A stretch of DNA of 64,000 bases. Source: Desmonostoc muscorum LEGE 12446. GTDB lineage: Bacteria > Cyanobacteriota > Cyanobacteriia > Cyanobacteriales > Nostocaceae. The position numbers and the translations under genes are program-made. The first letter of the stretch is position 1, and each line of letters begins with the position of its first letter. The stretch covers positions 7,587,001 to 7,651,000 of the forward strand of contig NZ_JADEXS020000001.1 of NCBI RefSeq assembly GCF_015207005.2, read 5' to 3'. Below are positions 44,103-53,079 of the stretch, piece by piece. Below the pieces are notes generated by a model. The model saw only the letters and a program-made list of their open reading frames with translations. It did not search any database and was not told the DNA's origin.

Positions 44103-45224
44103 CTAACCCATACCATCCATCACTGGATGAAAGTAGAAGGCAAATCCCAACACTGTATAGGCAGCTAATAATAAAGTGCCTTCCAGCCAATTAGACCTAC
44201 CATCAGAACTAATGGTATTTGCAATCAACACAGACACAACCACAGCCACTAATTCAAAGGGTTTGAAATCCAAATCCATCGGCTGACCAAGCACCAATCC
44301 TGCTATTACCAACACAGGCGCGACAAATAGGGCAATTTGCATACTCGACCCCACAGCCACGGAAAGGGAGAGATCCATTTTATCTTTCATTGCTACGGTG
44401 ACTGCTGTGGCGTGTTCAGCAGCGTTACCAATGATGGGAACTAAAATCACCCCTGTAAACAATGATGTCAACCCTAGCTGGGATGTAGCCACTTCGAGAG
44501 AATCAACCAGCATTTCTGACTCGACTGCCACCAACAAAGTGCATACTAGCAGCACACCAACCCACAACAAAATATTGGGTTTGCTATGGGAAACTTCCTC
44601 TTCTTCTGTTTCTGCCACGCCCACATCATATAAATAAGAGTGAGTTTTCATGGAAAACAGCAGCGTTAAGGCGTAAACCAGGATTAATACTACCGCAACG
44701 GCAACAGAAAGGTATTGCAGCGTTTGTTCGGTAACTCCTTTTGCAGTGTAGTTCATAGCTGTGGGCAACAAAATGGCAATCACAGCCAAATTCATCGAAG
44801 CAGCATTCACCCGCGCCACAATTGGCTGAAATGTTTGTTCTTTGTAGCGCAGTCCTCCCAAAAGCATGGAAAGACCCATCACCAGCAGTAGGTTACCGAT
44901 AATTGATCCCGTGATACTGGCTTTGACTACATCTATCAAACCAGCCTTCAACGCTACTAGGGCGATGATTAATTCTGTAGCATTACCAAAGGTGGCGTTT
45001 AATAAGCCGCCTAATGACGGTCCCACTACTACAGCAATTTCTTCTGTGGCTGCTCCCATCCAGGCTGCTAAAGGCAAAATCGCTAATCCAGCTGTAATGA
45101 AAACGATCAATTCTCCCCACTCCAGAAAGTGGGCTGCTAGAGAAACTGGGATAAACAGTAATAAAACAAGAAAAATTATGTTTTTAGTTGACATTTGTTG
45201 CTTTGAGTTGACGGTATCATTCAC
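44103..45224 (-). CDS. Calcium/proton antiporter (CaxA family)
   Basis: 373 residues with about eleven membrane helices. The two signature repeats of CaCA exchangers are present: GGLLNATFGNATELIIALVAL in the first half and IPIIGNAAEHATAVTVA (from VILVPIIGNAAEH) in the second, with the acidic residues that bind Ca2+. An acidic loop (ETEEEEVSH) separates the halves, as in CAX proteins. It exports Ca2+ against H+ across the plasma membrane. Met12 is an alternative start. It is monocistronic. Confidence 0.93.
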   Translation of the reverse strand: MNDTVNSKQQMSTKNIIFLVLLLFIPVSLAAHFLEWGELIVFITAGLAILPLAAWMGAATEEIAVVVGPSLGGLLNATFGNATELIIALVALKAGLIDVVKASITGSIIGNLLLVMGLSMLLGGLRYKEQTFQPIVARVNAASMNLAVIAILLPTAMNYTAKGVTEQTLQYLSVAVAVVLILVYALTLLFSMKTHSYLYDVGVAETEEEEVSHSKPNILLWVGVLLVCTLLVAVESEMLVDSLEVATSQLGLTSLFTGVILVPIIGNAAEHATAVTVAMKDKMDLSLSVAVGSSMQIALFVAPVLVIAGLVLGQPMDLDFKPFELVAVVVSVLIANTISSDGRSNWLEGTLLLAAYTVLGFAFYFHPVMDGMG

Positions 45225-45777
45225 AGCGGGTAGTCCTAAATTTTAAATTTGGAGTGTTGAATTGAAGAAGAATACAGAATTCAGAATTCAGAATTCAGAA
45301 TCAATAAGTGGGGAATTCCCACCTACCACTCATCACTCCCATAGGATACTCTCAACCGTCTGTACACCAATTCAGAGATTTTACTGTTTTCAGTTTACTC
45401 CTGTGGATGTTATGTAAAATAATGTTGCCATTTAAGAAGTTCTCGTAATCTTTTGTTGCAAAAGTATGAAGTGGATTCAGAATATTACACCAAAAATGGG
45501 GTTTAATATATTAAAAGACAATTAAAATTTTGATTGGCGCTGCTAACCAGAAAACCCCTAACTGAGGCGTTGTTCAATGGCTGATTACTTTGAGCCTTCA
45601 GGGAAAGGGCTGTGCGATAACGCAGATTTCCCACTACACTAAGACCGCGTTCTCAAAAATTTGGTTGTATTTGATAGTTGTTGTTTATACCGGATTTTGT
45701 GTTCAAGCTATTGTAGAAACGTTTATGCACAAAATTGAACGGTGCAACTGCAAGTTTTTTGTTTTGGATATATATAC
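45225..45777. other. Intergenic region between divergent genes
   Basis: 553 bp. Three consecutive CAGAATTCAGAATT units (45277-45301) are present near the antiporter's promoter side. The rest should hold the promoters of the antiporter and the GH57 gene. An open frame at 45590-45781 has no protein-like features. Confidence 0.5.
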
Positions 45778-48474
45778 ATGACTTCTGCTGCTCAAATGCC
45801 AGCTAGCTCTGGCTCAACGTTAACATTACATTCAGATTCCCACAACACCAAAGAGACTGATCCCCTGAGAACAGCTCATGGTGTTTATGTGACGGTGCAT
45901 GGTCATTTTTACCAGCCACCGAGGGAAAATCCTTATCTGGACGCGATTGAACGCCAACCGAGCGCTGCACCTTTCCATGACTGGAATGAGCGGATTCATT
46001 GGGAATGCTATCGCCCGAATGCCTTTGCCAGAGTACTAAATGACCGGGGCGAAGTGGCGGGGATCGTTAACAATTATGAGTATTTTAGTTTTAATATTGG
46101 CCCAACGCTGATGTCGTGGCTAGAACGCTACGATATGGAGGTTTATCAGCGGATTTTGGAGGCGGATGCCAAAAGTAGTCAACGTTTGCATGGTCATGGA
46201 AATGCGATCGCGCAAGTATACAATCACATCATCATGCCTCTGGCGAATGAACGCGACAAATATACCCAAATTCGCTGGGGTAAAGAAGACTTCCGTTCCC
46301 GGTTTGGACGCGATCCCGAAGGTATATGGTTAGCAGAAACCGGTGTGGACTACCCCACCCTAGAAGCTTTAGTTGCTGAAGGTATTCGCTTCGTTATCCT
46401 TGCACCGTCTCAGGCGTTGCGTTGTCGTCCTTTCCCCACTAAAGAGAATCACAATCCTGAATGGTGTGAAGTCGGCGGTAGTCAGATTGATCCCACCCGC
46501 CCCTATCGTTGTTATTTGAAGCCCACACTGGACACTTCATCTTCACCTCTAAGTACGATCCCCGATAGCCCCAAGGATGGAAGTAGGGAAGGATTACCCT
46601 ATATTGATATCTTCTTTTACGATGGTCCGATATCGCGGGACATGGGTTTTAGTGATGTGGTTTATAATTCCAATCGCTTTGCTGGACGTATTGGTTCAGC
46701 GGTGCGTGGGGATCACCGTCCAGCACAGTTGATTTCTGTGGCTACAGATGGCGAAACCTTTGGGCATCACAAGAAAGGAACTGAGAAAACTTTAGCCTAC
46801 GCCTTCACAACAGAATTTCCCCAGCAGGGTTGGACGGTGACTAACTTTGCCCACTACCTGAGCTTAAATTCTCCCTCTTGGGAAGTGGAATTGAAGTCAG
46901 TCACAGCTTGGAGTTGTGCCCACGGTGTAGACAGATGGCAGGATGACTGTGGTTGCGGTGGAGAAGGTGGCGTTTGGCATCAAAAATGGCGTCGTCCGTT
47001 GCGGGATGCTCTCAATTGGCTGCGGGATCAGCTAATTGAGGTGTATGAGGAATATGGAAGGCTGTTATTCCGCGATCCCTGGCAAGCACGGGATGAATAT
47101 ATTCAAGTGATGCGCGATCGCTCCTCCGCCAATGTCAACCGTTTCCTCTCGCGCCATCAAACCCACAAACTAACAGCCGCCGAACAAGTAGACGCCCTCC
47201 GCCTGTTGGAAATGCAACGTCATGCTTTGTTGATGTTCACTAGTTGTGGCTGGTTTTTTGAAGAAATTTCCCGTCCAGAGGGGACGCAGATTCTCCGCTA
47301 CGCCTCCCGTGCTTTGGAATTGGCAGGGGAAGTAGCAGGCGTACAGTTGGAAAAAGACTTCGTAAAACATCTTGGCCTAGCCCCCAGTAATGTCGATCAG
47401 TTCAAACATGGTGGCGAAATTTATCGCCAACAGGTACTCACTGCCCAACTTGGTTTTAAACAAGTAGCAGCCCACTATGCCATGAGTTCCCTGTTTACAA
47501 ATCAGGGATCAACACTGGGTACTGGGCATTCAACACTAGGCACCCAGACAAAGCGGGTTTATTGCTACGCCGTCAATGAGCTAGATTACCAACTCCAACG
47601 TATGGGATCGCTAACTTTGGCTGTGGGCAATTTAAAGCTGGTATCAGAGATTACTTGGGAAAGTGAGCATTTAGTGTTTGCTGTTCTGCATTTGGGAGGT
47701 TGGGATTTCCACTGCTGCATTCAACAATTTACTGGGCGGCGTGACTACAGCCAATTAAAAGAAAAGGTGTTTGGGGCACTGCAACAAGGGAGTGCGGCTC
47801 ATACTATCTTGGCAATGACGCAGTTCTTTGGCGAAGAAACTTTCAGCTTGGAAAATCTATTTGCTGAAGAACGCCACCGGATTATGCGGTTGCTGAGTCA
47901 GGAAACACTGACACGATTAGGACAACTTTATACCCAAGCTTACCGCGATAATTATGGTGTGCTAATGGCATTTCATCGAGATGAAATACCAGTCCCCCAA
48001 GAATTGCAGGTAGCGGCAGAGATAGCTTTGGGGCATCGGTGTATGATGACATTGCGATCGCTTGAGCAAGATATCACCGAATCGCAAATGCGTTGGAATC
48101 ACATAGTAGAATTGGAAGCGATCGCCACGGAAGCAAAACATCTGCGTTGTCAGCTGAATATTCCGGAAGCCAAGCAGATATTAGAACAATTAATTGTGCG
48201 ATCGCTTTGGCAATTGTTGCATGATGCCAATGGTAGCTTTAATGCAGAGATCCACCAGTTGGAGCGGTTGATTGATATCGGGGATCAATTAAATATTGAT
48301 ATTTCTTTACATCGATCCCAAGAATTATATTTCAGTTGTCTGCACAGTCAGATCATACCTTTGTGTCTGACCACCCTTAGCAATGAAGAAGATACTCATC
48401 AGTGCCGACAGTTGCTCAAGTTGGGCAAAAAGTTAGCGGTTGATGTCAGTATGATTTCAAATCAGTTTTCATAA
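45778..48474 (+). CDS. Glycoside hydrolase family 57 (DUF3536) alpha-glucan-active enzyme
   Basis: 898 residues from ATG at 45778 (MTSAAQMPASSGS); an earlier TTG is in frame. The GH57 domain begins YVTVHGHFYQPPRENPY, and the nucleophile Glu is E187 in IWLAETGVDYPTLE. VATDGETFGHHKKGTEK carries the acid/base Asp candidate. The C-terminal half corresponds to DUF3536 with helical bundles (EQVDALRLLEMQRHALL, TSCGWFFEEISRPEGTQ). Family members are amylases, glucanotransferases or branching enzymes acting on glycogen; this long DUF3536 form is conserved in cyanobacteria with unclear exact activity. It is monocistronic. Confidence 0.9.
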   Translation: MTSAAQMPASSGSTLTLHSDSHNTKETDPLRTAHGVYVTVHGHFYQPPRENPYLDAIERQPSAAPFHDWNERIHWECYRPNAFARVLNDRGEVAGIVNNYEYFSFNIGPTLMSWLERYDMEVYQRILEADAKSSQRLHGHGNAIAQVYNHIIMPLANERDKYTQIRWGKEDFRSRFGRDPEGIWLAETGVDYPTLEALVAEGIRFVILAPSQALRCRPFPTKENHNPEWCEVGGSQIDPTRPYRCYLKPTLDTSSSPLSTIPDSPKDGSREGLPYIDIFFYDGPISRDMGFSDVVYNSNRFAGRIGSAVRGDHRPAQLISVATDGETFGHHKKGTEKTLAYAFTTEFPQQGWTVTNFAHYLSLNSPSWEVELKSVTAWSCAHGVDRWQDDCGCGGEGGVWHQKWRRPLRDALNWLRDQLIEVYEEYGRLLFRDPWQARDEYIQVMRDRSSANVNRFLSRHQTHKLTAAEQVDALRLLEMQRHALLMFTSCGWFFEEISRPEGTQILRYASRALELAGEVAGVQLEKDFVKHLGLAPSNVDQFKHGGEIYRQQVLTAQLGFKQVAAHYAMSSLFTNQGSTLGTGHSTLGTQTKRVYCYAVNELDYQLQRMGSLTLAVGNLKLVSEITWESEHLVFAVLHLGGWDFHCCIQQFTGRRDYSQLKEKVFGALQQGSAAHTILAMTQFFGEETFSLENLFAEERHRIMRLLSQETLTRLGQLYTQAYRDNYGVLMAFHRDEIPVPQELQVAAEIALGHRCMMTLRSLEQDITESQMRWNHIVELEAIATEAKHLRCQLNIPEAKQILEQLIVRSLWQLLHDANGSFNAEIHQLERLIDIGDQLNIDISLHRSQELYFSCLHSQIIPLCLTTLSNEEDTHQCRQLLKLGKKLAVDVSMISNQFS

Positions 48475-48580
48475 GCTGCTGCACATTTAAATTGCACAAT
48501 TAGGCCTGGCTTTTCGGCCCACCCCACAAGACTTTTATGAAATTTAGATATGCAAGCTAGATTTGGAACAGCTTAACAGT

Positions 48581-48608
48581 AGGGGCGCACAGCTAGCTGT
48601 GCGCCCCT
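48581..48608. repeat. Perfect 28-bp palindrome AGGGGCGCACAGCT
   Basis: AGGGGCGCACAGCT is followed directly by its exact reverse complement, between the convergent GH57 and HNH genes. It is the clearest member of the dispersed palindrome family and could serve as a bidirectional terminator. Confidence 0.9.
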
Positions 48609-48636
48609 TCAACGTATTGCATTCACACGAGAATTA

Positions 48637-48882
48637 CTATAAATCAAAATGGCGTCTAAACCGGGGATCAATGTTGTCGGTTTTTTGCTGATTGCAGATG
48701 AAGCAGAGGGTTTGTAGATTGCTGATATCATTTTGACCACCACGGGCGAGGGGAATGATATGGTCAATAGTGAGGTTAGTTTCTACACCGGTTTTACCGC
48801 AACTTCGGCATTGATATTTATCACGTTGCCAGACATATTTTTTTACTTCCGGTGGAATAGGAATACGGGGAGTTTTACTCAT
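48637..48882 (-). CDS. HNH endonuclease
   Basis: 81 residues holding one HNH domain: the zinc pair CRSCGKTG (about 21-28), the catalytic His in LTIDHIIPLARGG, the Asn in NDISNLQTLC and the second zinc pair CFICNQQK. The protein begins MSKTPRIPIPPEVKKYVWQRD, the usual N-terminus of small stand-alone cyanobacterial HNH proteins. There is no neighbouring methylase, phage terminase or intron, so it is not clearly part of a restriction or phage system. Confidence 0.92.
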   Translation of the reverse strand: MSKTPRIPIPPEVKKYVWQRDKYQCRSCGKTGVETNLTIDHIIPLARGGQNDISNLQTLCFICNQQKTDNIDPRFRRHFDL

Positions 48883-49443
48883 GATTATAGAATGTTGGAT
48901 TTTTCAATGGCAAAGGAAAAAAATCGAGATATTTCCACAACAAAATTAACACTTCGTAAAATTACAAAATACAAAGTAAATTTTTCTTGATTTTTTTATT
49001 TTTAGTGTGTATTTACATGAAAAATTAAAGATTGTTATAGTTACAATCTTTAATTTTGCACAAACTCAAAGGTTTTAATACCGGAAAATTAAGATATCAG
49101 CAATTCAAATTTAAATTTCCGATCAGGTGCTAATGGCAACCTGAATTTTAGAATGGCATACTGTAGCTGTTCGGTTCAATTTCTGTTCCAGAAAAACTGT
49201 TGATACATTGCCAGATAAAACTGAGCAAATAAAGGTGTAATCATCAAGTCGGAAAATTTAGATGTTGGAGGAACTCAGCCAGTCAAACGAGTATGTCAAT
49301 TCAAAGTCAGTGTTTATTTATACTATAAATTATCACATATGTCATAATCTGAAACTATAGCATACCGTAGTTATCCCAGTAGGGAATGTAGCTAATATGG
49401 CAAAAGTGCCCCCAAATAAATCCTGGGGAAGAATCAAAAAACA
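48883..49443. other. Intergenic region upstream of the hybrid kinase
   Basis: 561 bp. A 15-bp perfect stem AAAATTAAAGATTGT (49021-49035) with its complement at 49043-49057 could be a terminator or regulatory hairpin. The rest is AT-rich and should hold the kinase promoter. Confidence 0.55.
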
Positions 49444-52400
49444 ATGTTATCCAAATTTCAGCCCCTCAAATCTCTCAATTACTTAGTTGGCAAAGTGTAT
49501 GCCAAGATGCCCCTTAGGTATGTTCTGATTGTGCCCTTTATATTGCAAATTTGTGGGGCAGTAGGACTTGTGGGCTATCTTTCCTATGAAAACGCACAAA
49601 AAGCGGTAAAAGAGCTTGCTGCTCAATTAGAAAATGAAATTTGCGATCGCATTGAACAGCATCTTGATAGCTATTTAACAACTCCAAAGCAAATCAATCA
49701 AATTAATTTAGATGCAATTGAGCTAAATTTGCTCAACCTTGCTGACTTTCAAGCCACCGGAAAATACTTTTGGAAACAAATGCAGGTTTTCAATGTTGGC
49801 TACAACAGCTTTGCCAATCCCCAAGGTGAATTTATCGGTGTTGAACGTTTAGATAATGGCAAACTCTTAATTAATGAAGTTACCGAAAAGCATAGTCTAG
49901 GCAAACTTTATGTTTATACCACAGACAATCAAGGAAATCGCCGCCATTTACAGGAAGTGAAAAAATACGATCCTCGCCAAGAAGCTTGGTACGCAGATGC
50001 AGTTAAAGTAGGCAAACCAGTTTGGAGTCAAATTTATCAATGGGAAGATAAACCAGAAATTTTATCCATATCTTCCAGCTATCCTGTTTACGATAAAAAT
50101 CGCAAATTTGTTGGGGTGATTAGTGTTGATTTGCTCTTGTCACAAATCGGTAAGTTTTTAGCCAATTTAAAGATTAAAGAGTCGGGTAAAACTTTTATTT
50201 TAGAGCGTTCTGGATTAATAGTAGCTTCTTCTACTAGCGATCCACCATATACCATCATTAATGGTAAAGGAAAACGTCTATCAGCATTAGATAGTGAAAA
50301 CTCTTTAATTAGATTCACAACACAGTCGTTGATCCAACGCTTTGGTAGTCTTGGGTTTATTGCGGGGAAAAAACAGCTAACCTTTACCGCCGATGGAATA
50401 GATTATTTTGTGCAGGTAAAAAGTTGGAAAGATGATTTTGGTTTGGATTGGCTAATTGTGGCAGTCATCCCAGAAGGCGAATTTATGGAGCAAATTAATG
50501 CCAACACCCGTACCACTATCATACTGTGCATAATTGCTTTTTTAGTAACTACAGAAATTGGGATTTTGACGGCTCGCTGGGTAATTAAGCCGATTTTACA
50601 ATTAAATGCATCAGCTAAGAAAATTGCTAAAGGTGAATGGGAGCAAACACCAGAAATTCAGCGCTCTGATGAGTTGGGAGAACTAGCTAAGTCATTTGAA
50701 ATTATGGCTAAGCAACTCGAAGCATCCTTTAGTGTGTTGGAAGGAAAGAATGCCGAGATGCAAGTTTTAAATGAGGCGCTATCTGAAAGTCAAAGTCGGC
50801 TGACTCAATTTTTAGAAGCCATGCCTGTAGGTGTATTTATTATAGATGCTCAAGGTAACCCTTATTACACAAATGAAATTAGCCACGAAATTCTTGGTCA
50901 AGGGACAATAGCAGAAGTTAGCACTGAAAAGTTGTCAGAGGTATATCAAGCTTATCTTGCTGGTACAAATCAACTTTATCCTAGCGATCGCTTGCCGATT
51001 TTAAGAGCATTACAAGGGGAAAGTGCCAGAATTGATGATATGGAAATTCGCCATCATGACAAGATTATTCCCATTGAAGTCTTGGGAAAGCCAATCTATG
51101 ATGAGTCGGGGAATCTGGCTTTTGCGATCGCCACATTTTTTGAGATCGGTCAACGCAAACAAGCAGAAAAATTACTAGCAGAATACAATCTCATCTTAGA
51201 AGCTCAAGTCAAAAAACGTACTGATGAATTTCAGCAAGTGATTGAGCAATTGCAAATCACCCAAGAAGAACTGATTGAATCGCAAAAAATCGCCGCACAG
51301 GAAAAACAAGTAGCCGTTCGAGAAGCAGCACGAAGCGCCGCCGCCAACCTCGCTAAAAGCGAATTCCTCGCTAACATGAGCCACGAACTGCGTACCCCCC
51401 TCAACGCCATTCTTGGTTTTACCCAAGTCATGAGCCGAGATTATTCATTATCTAGCGAACATCAGGAAAACTTAGCAATTATAAATCGTGCGGGCGAACA
51501 TTTACTAAATTTAATTAACGACATTCTAGAAATGTCCAAAATTGAAGCTGGTAGAATCAGATTAAATCTGAGCAGCTTTGACTTAATTCATCTGCTGAAA
51601 AACTTAGAAGAAATGTTGCACTTACGTGCCGCATCGAAAAATTTAGAATTAGTATTTGAATATCCCCCAGATCTGCCTCAATATGTAGAAACAGACGAAA
51701 ATAAGCTATATCAAATATTACTAAACCTTCTGGGAAATTCCATTAAATTTACTGAAACTGGCAGAGTGACCTTACGAGTGAAGCTGGGGACTGGGGACTG
51801 GGGACTGGGGGACACACAGACACGAGGACAGGGAGAGAAGTCTGAGCGTCGGCTTCCAGCGATGGCTTCTCTAGGAAACGCTGCCCGAACGACAAACAGA
51901 ACTTCAAGAGACATGGAGAGTTCTTTCACCGCGTCTCCCCGTCACCGCGTCACCGCGTCTTCTTCGTCCGCCCAATCCCTAATCTTCGAGGTACAAGACA
52001 CTGGTTGTGGTATTGCCCCAGAAGAAATTGACTTGCTGTTTGAGGCTTTTGAGCAAACCGAAATCGGCAGAAAATCCCAACAAGGCACAGGACTAGGCTT
52101 GGCCATTAGCCGCAAATACGTGGAACTGATGGGGGGAGATATTACTGTCAGCAGTACTCCTGGTATTGGTAGTACATTTAGTTTTGATGTCCAGATTGCT
52201 CTGGCTTGTCCCAGAGAAATGCCGACAAACGAAAATAAACGCCAAATTATCGCTTTAGCTGCCTCTGAAAAACCATACCGCATTTTAGTGGTTGACGACT
52301 CCAAAGAAAGCCGTCTATTACTAGTTAAAATTCTCACATCTATGGGCTTTGAAGTTAGAGAAGCTACAGATGGTAAAGAAGCAGTTACCAATTGGGAATC

Positions 52401-53079
52401 TTGGCAACCACACTTGATTTTCATGGATATGCGAATGCCTGTCATGGACGGCTACGAAGCCACAAGAATTATTAAATCTCAAGAATTGGGGCATAGGGAA
52501 GAACCTGTGCCAAGTGAAGCCAGTTCGCACAGTCCAACACTAGCTGCTAGTCAGTCTTGTACAACGGCAAATTCCTCTTCTTGTGACTCAAACTTCCTAG
52601 TAGCACTAGCTCCACGTTGCGACTTCCCTGGAACACCCGAAGGCTGTTCCCATCAGGGCACCATTATTATTGCTCTGACTGCTAGCGCCTTTGAGGAAGA
52701 ACGCCAGAGAACTTTGTCCATTGGCTGTGATGATTTTATTCGCAAGCCATTCACCCAGGAAGTATTATTAGAAAAACTGAGTGAACATTTGGGTGTAAAA
52801 TATACCAGCCAAATACAAACCACAAACACAGCAGTTGTCGATCAACCCACACAAATGTTTACTAGTGTTGCTGAACTCCTAAGCAATTTGTCACAGATGT
52901 CCCCTGAGTGGCTCCAACATATATATTATGCCGCAGCCAGCTGTAGCGATGACCTTATTTTACAGTTACTCAAGGAAATTCCATCAGATAAAAGTCAAGT
53001 TTTCCAAGTTTTCAGGGATTTAGCAAATAACTATCAGTTTGAGAAAATCATGGAATTGACTAGAACAAACGTAGAATGA
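49444..53079 (+). CDS. Hybrid sensor histidine kinase (Cache-HAMP-PAS-HisKA-HATPase-REC)
   Basis: 1211 residues. One membrane segment (about 25-47), an extracytoplasmic Cache-type sensor (about 60-345, with ISSSYPVYD and FVGVISVDLLLSQIG) and a second membrane segment (about 355-378) come first. HAMP (380-430), PAS (455-575), a coiled coil, HisKA with the phospho-acceptor H647 in NMSHELRTPLN, and HATPase follow. A REC domain (about 945-1120, phospho-Asp D995) and a C-terminal helical tail end the protein. HATPase carries a 65-residue insertion (781-845) and REC one of about 58 residues (1014-1072), both looking like translated intergenic repeats. The next gene overlaps by 4 bp. Confidence 0.93.
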   Translation: MLSKFQPLKSLNYLVGKVYAKMPLRYVLIVPFILQICGAVGLVGYLSYENAQKAVKELAAQLENEICDRIEQHLDSYLTTPKQINQINLDAIELNLLNLADFQATGKYFWKQMQVFNVGYNSFANPQGEFIGVERLDNGKLLINEVTEKHSLGKLYVYTTDNQGNRRHLQEVKKYDPRQEAWYADAVKVGKPVWSQIYQWEDKPEILSISSSYPVYDKNRKFVGVISVDLLLSQIGKFLANLKIKESGKTFILERSGLIVASSTSDPPYTIINGKGKRLSALDSENSLIRFTTQSLIQRFGSLGFIAGKKQLTFTADGIDYFVQVKSWKDDFGLDWLIVAVIPEGEFMEQINANTRTTIILCIIAFLVTTEIGILTARWVIKPILQLNASAKKIAKGEWEQTPEIQRSDELGELAKSFEIMAKQLEASFSVLEGKNAEMQVLNEALSESQSRLTQFLEAMPVGVFIIDAQGNPYYTNEISHEILGQGTIAEVSTEKLSEVYQAYLAGTNQLYPSDRLPILRALQGESARIDDMEIRHHDKIIPIEVLGKPIYDESGNLAFAIATFFEIGQRKQAEKLLAEYNLILEAQVKKRTDEFQQVIEQLQITQEELIESQKIAAQEKQVAVREAARSAAANLAKSEFLANMSHELRTPLNAILGFTQVMSRDYSLSSEHQENLAIINRAGEHLLNLINDILEMSKIEAGRIRLNLSSFDLIHLLKNLEEMLHLRAASKNLELVFEYPPDLPQYVETDENKLYQILLNLLGNSIKFTETGRVTLRVKLGTGDWGLGDTQTRGQGEKSERRLPAMASLGNAARTTNRTSRDMESSFTASPRHRVTASSSSAQSLIFEVQDTGCGIAPEEIDLLFEAFEQTEIGRKSQQGTGLGLAISRKYVELMGGDITVSSTPGIGSTFSFDVQIALACPREMPTNENKRQIIALAASEKPYRILVVDDSKESRLLLVKILTSMGFEVREATDGKEAVTNWESWQPHLIFMDMRMPVMDGYEATRIIKSQELGHREEPVPSEASSHSPTLAASQSCTTANSSSCDSNFLVALAPRCDFPGTPEGCSHQGTIIIALTASAFEEERQRTLSIGCDDFIRKPFTQEVLLEKLSEHLGVKYTSQIQTTNTAVVDQPTQMFTSVAELLSNLSQMSPEWLQHIYYAAASCSDDLILQLLKEIPSDKSQVFQVFRDLANNYQFEKIMELTRTNVE
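51784..51978 (+). repeat. In-frame repeat insertion in the kinase HATPase domain
   Basis: The DNA encoding residues 781-845 starts with about four GGGGACT heptamers (51785-51812), then runs through a stretch ending with GTCACCGCGTCACCGCGTC. It separates VTLRVK from LIFEVQDTGCG, which are adjacent beta-strand regions in related kinases. The reading frame is intact. Confidence 0.75.
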
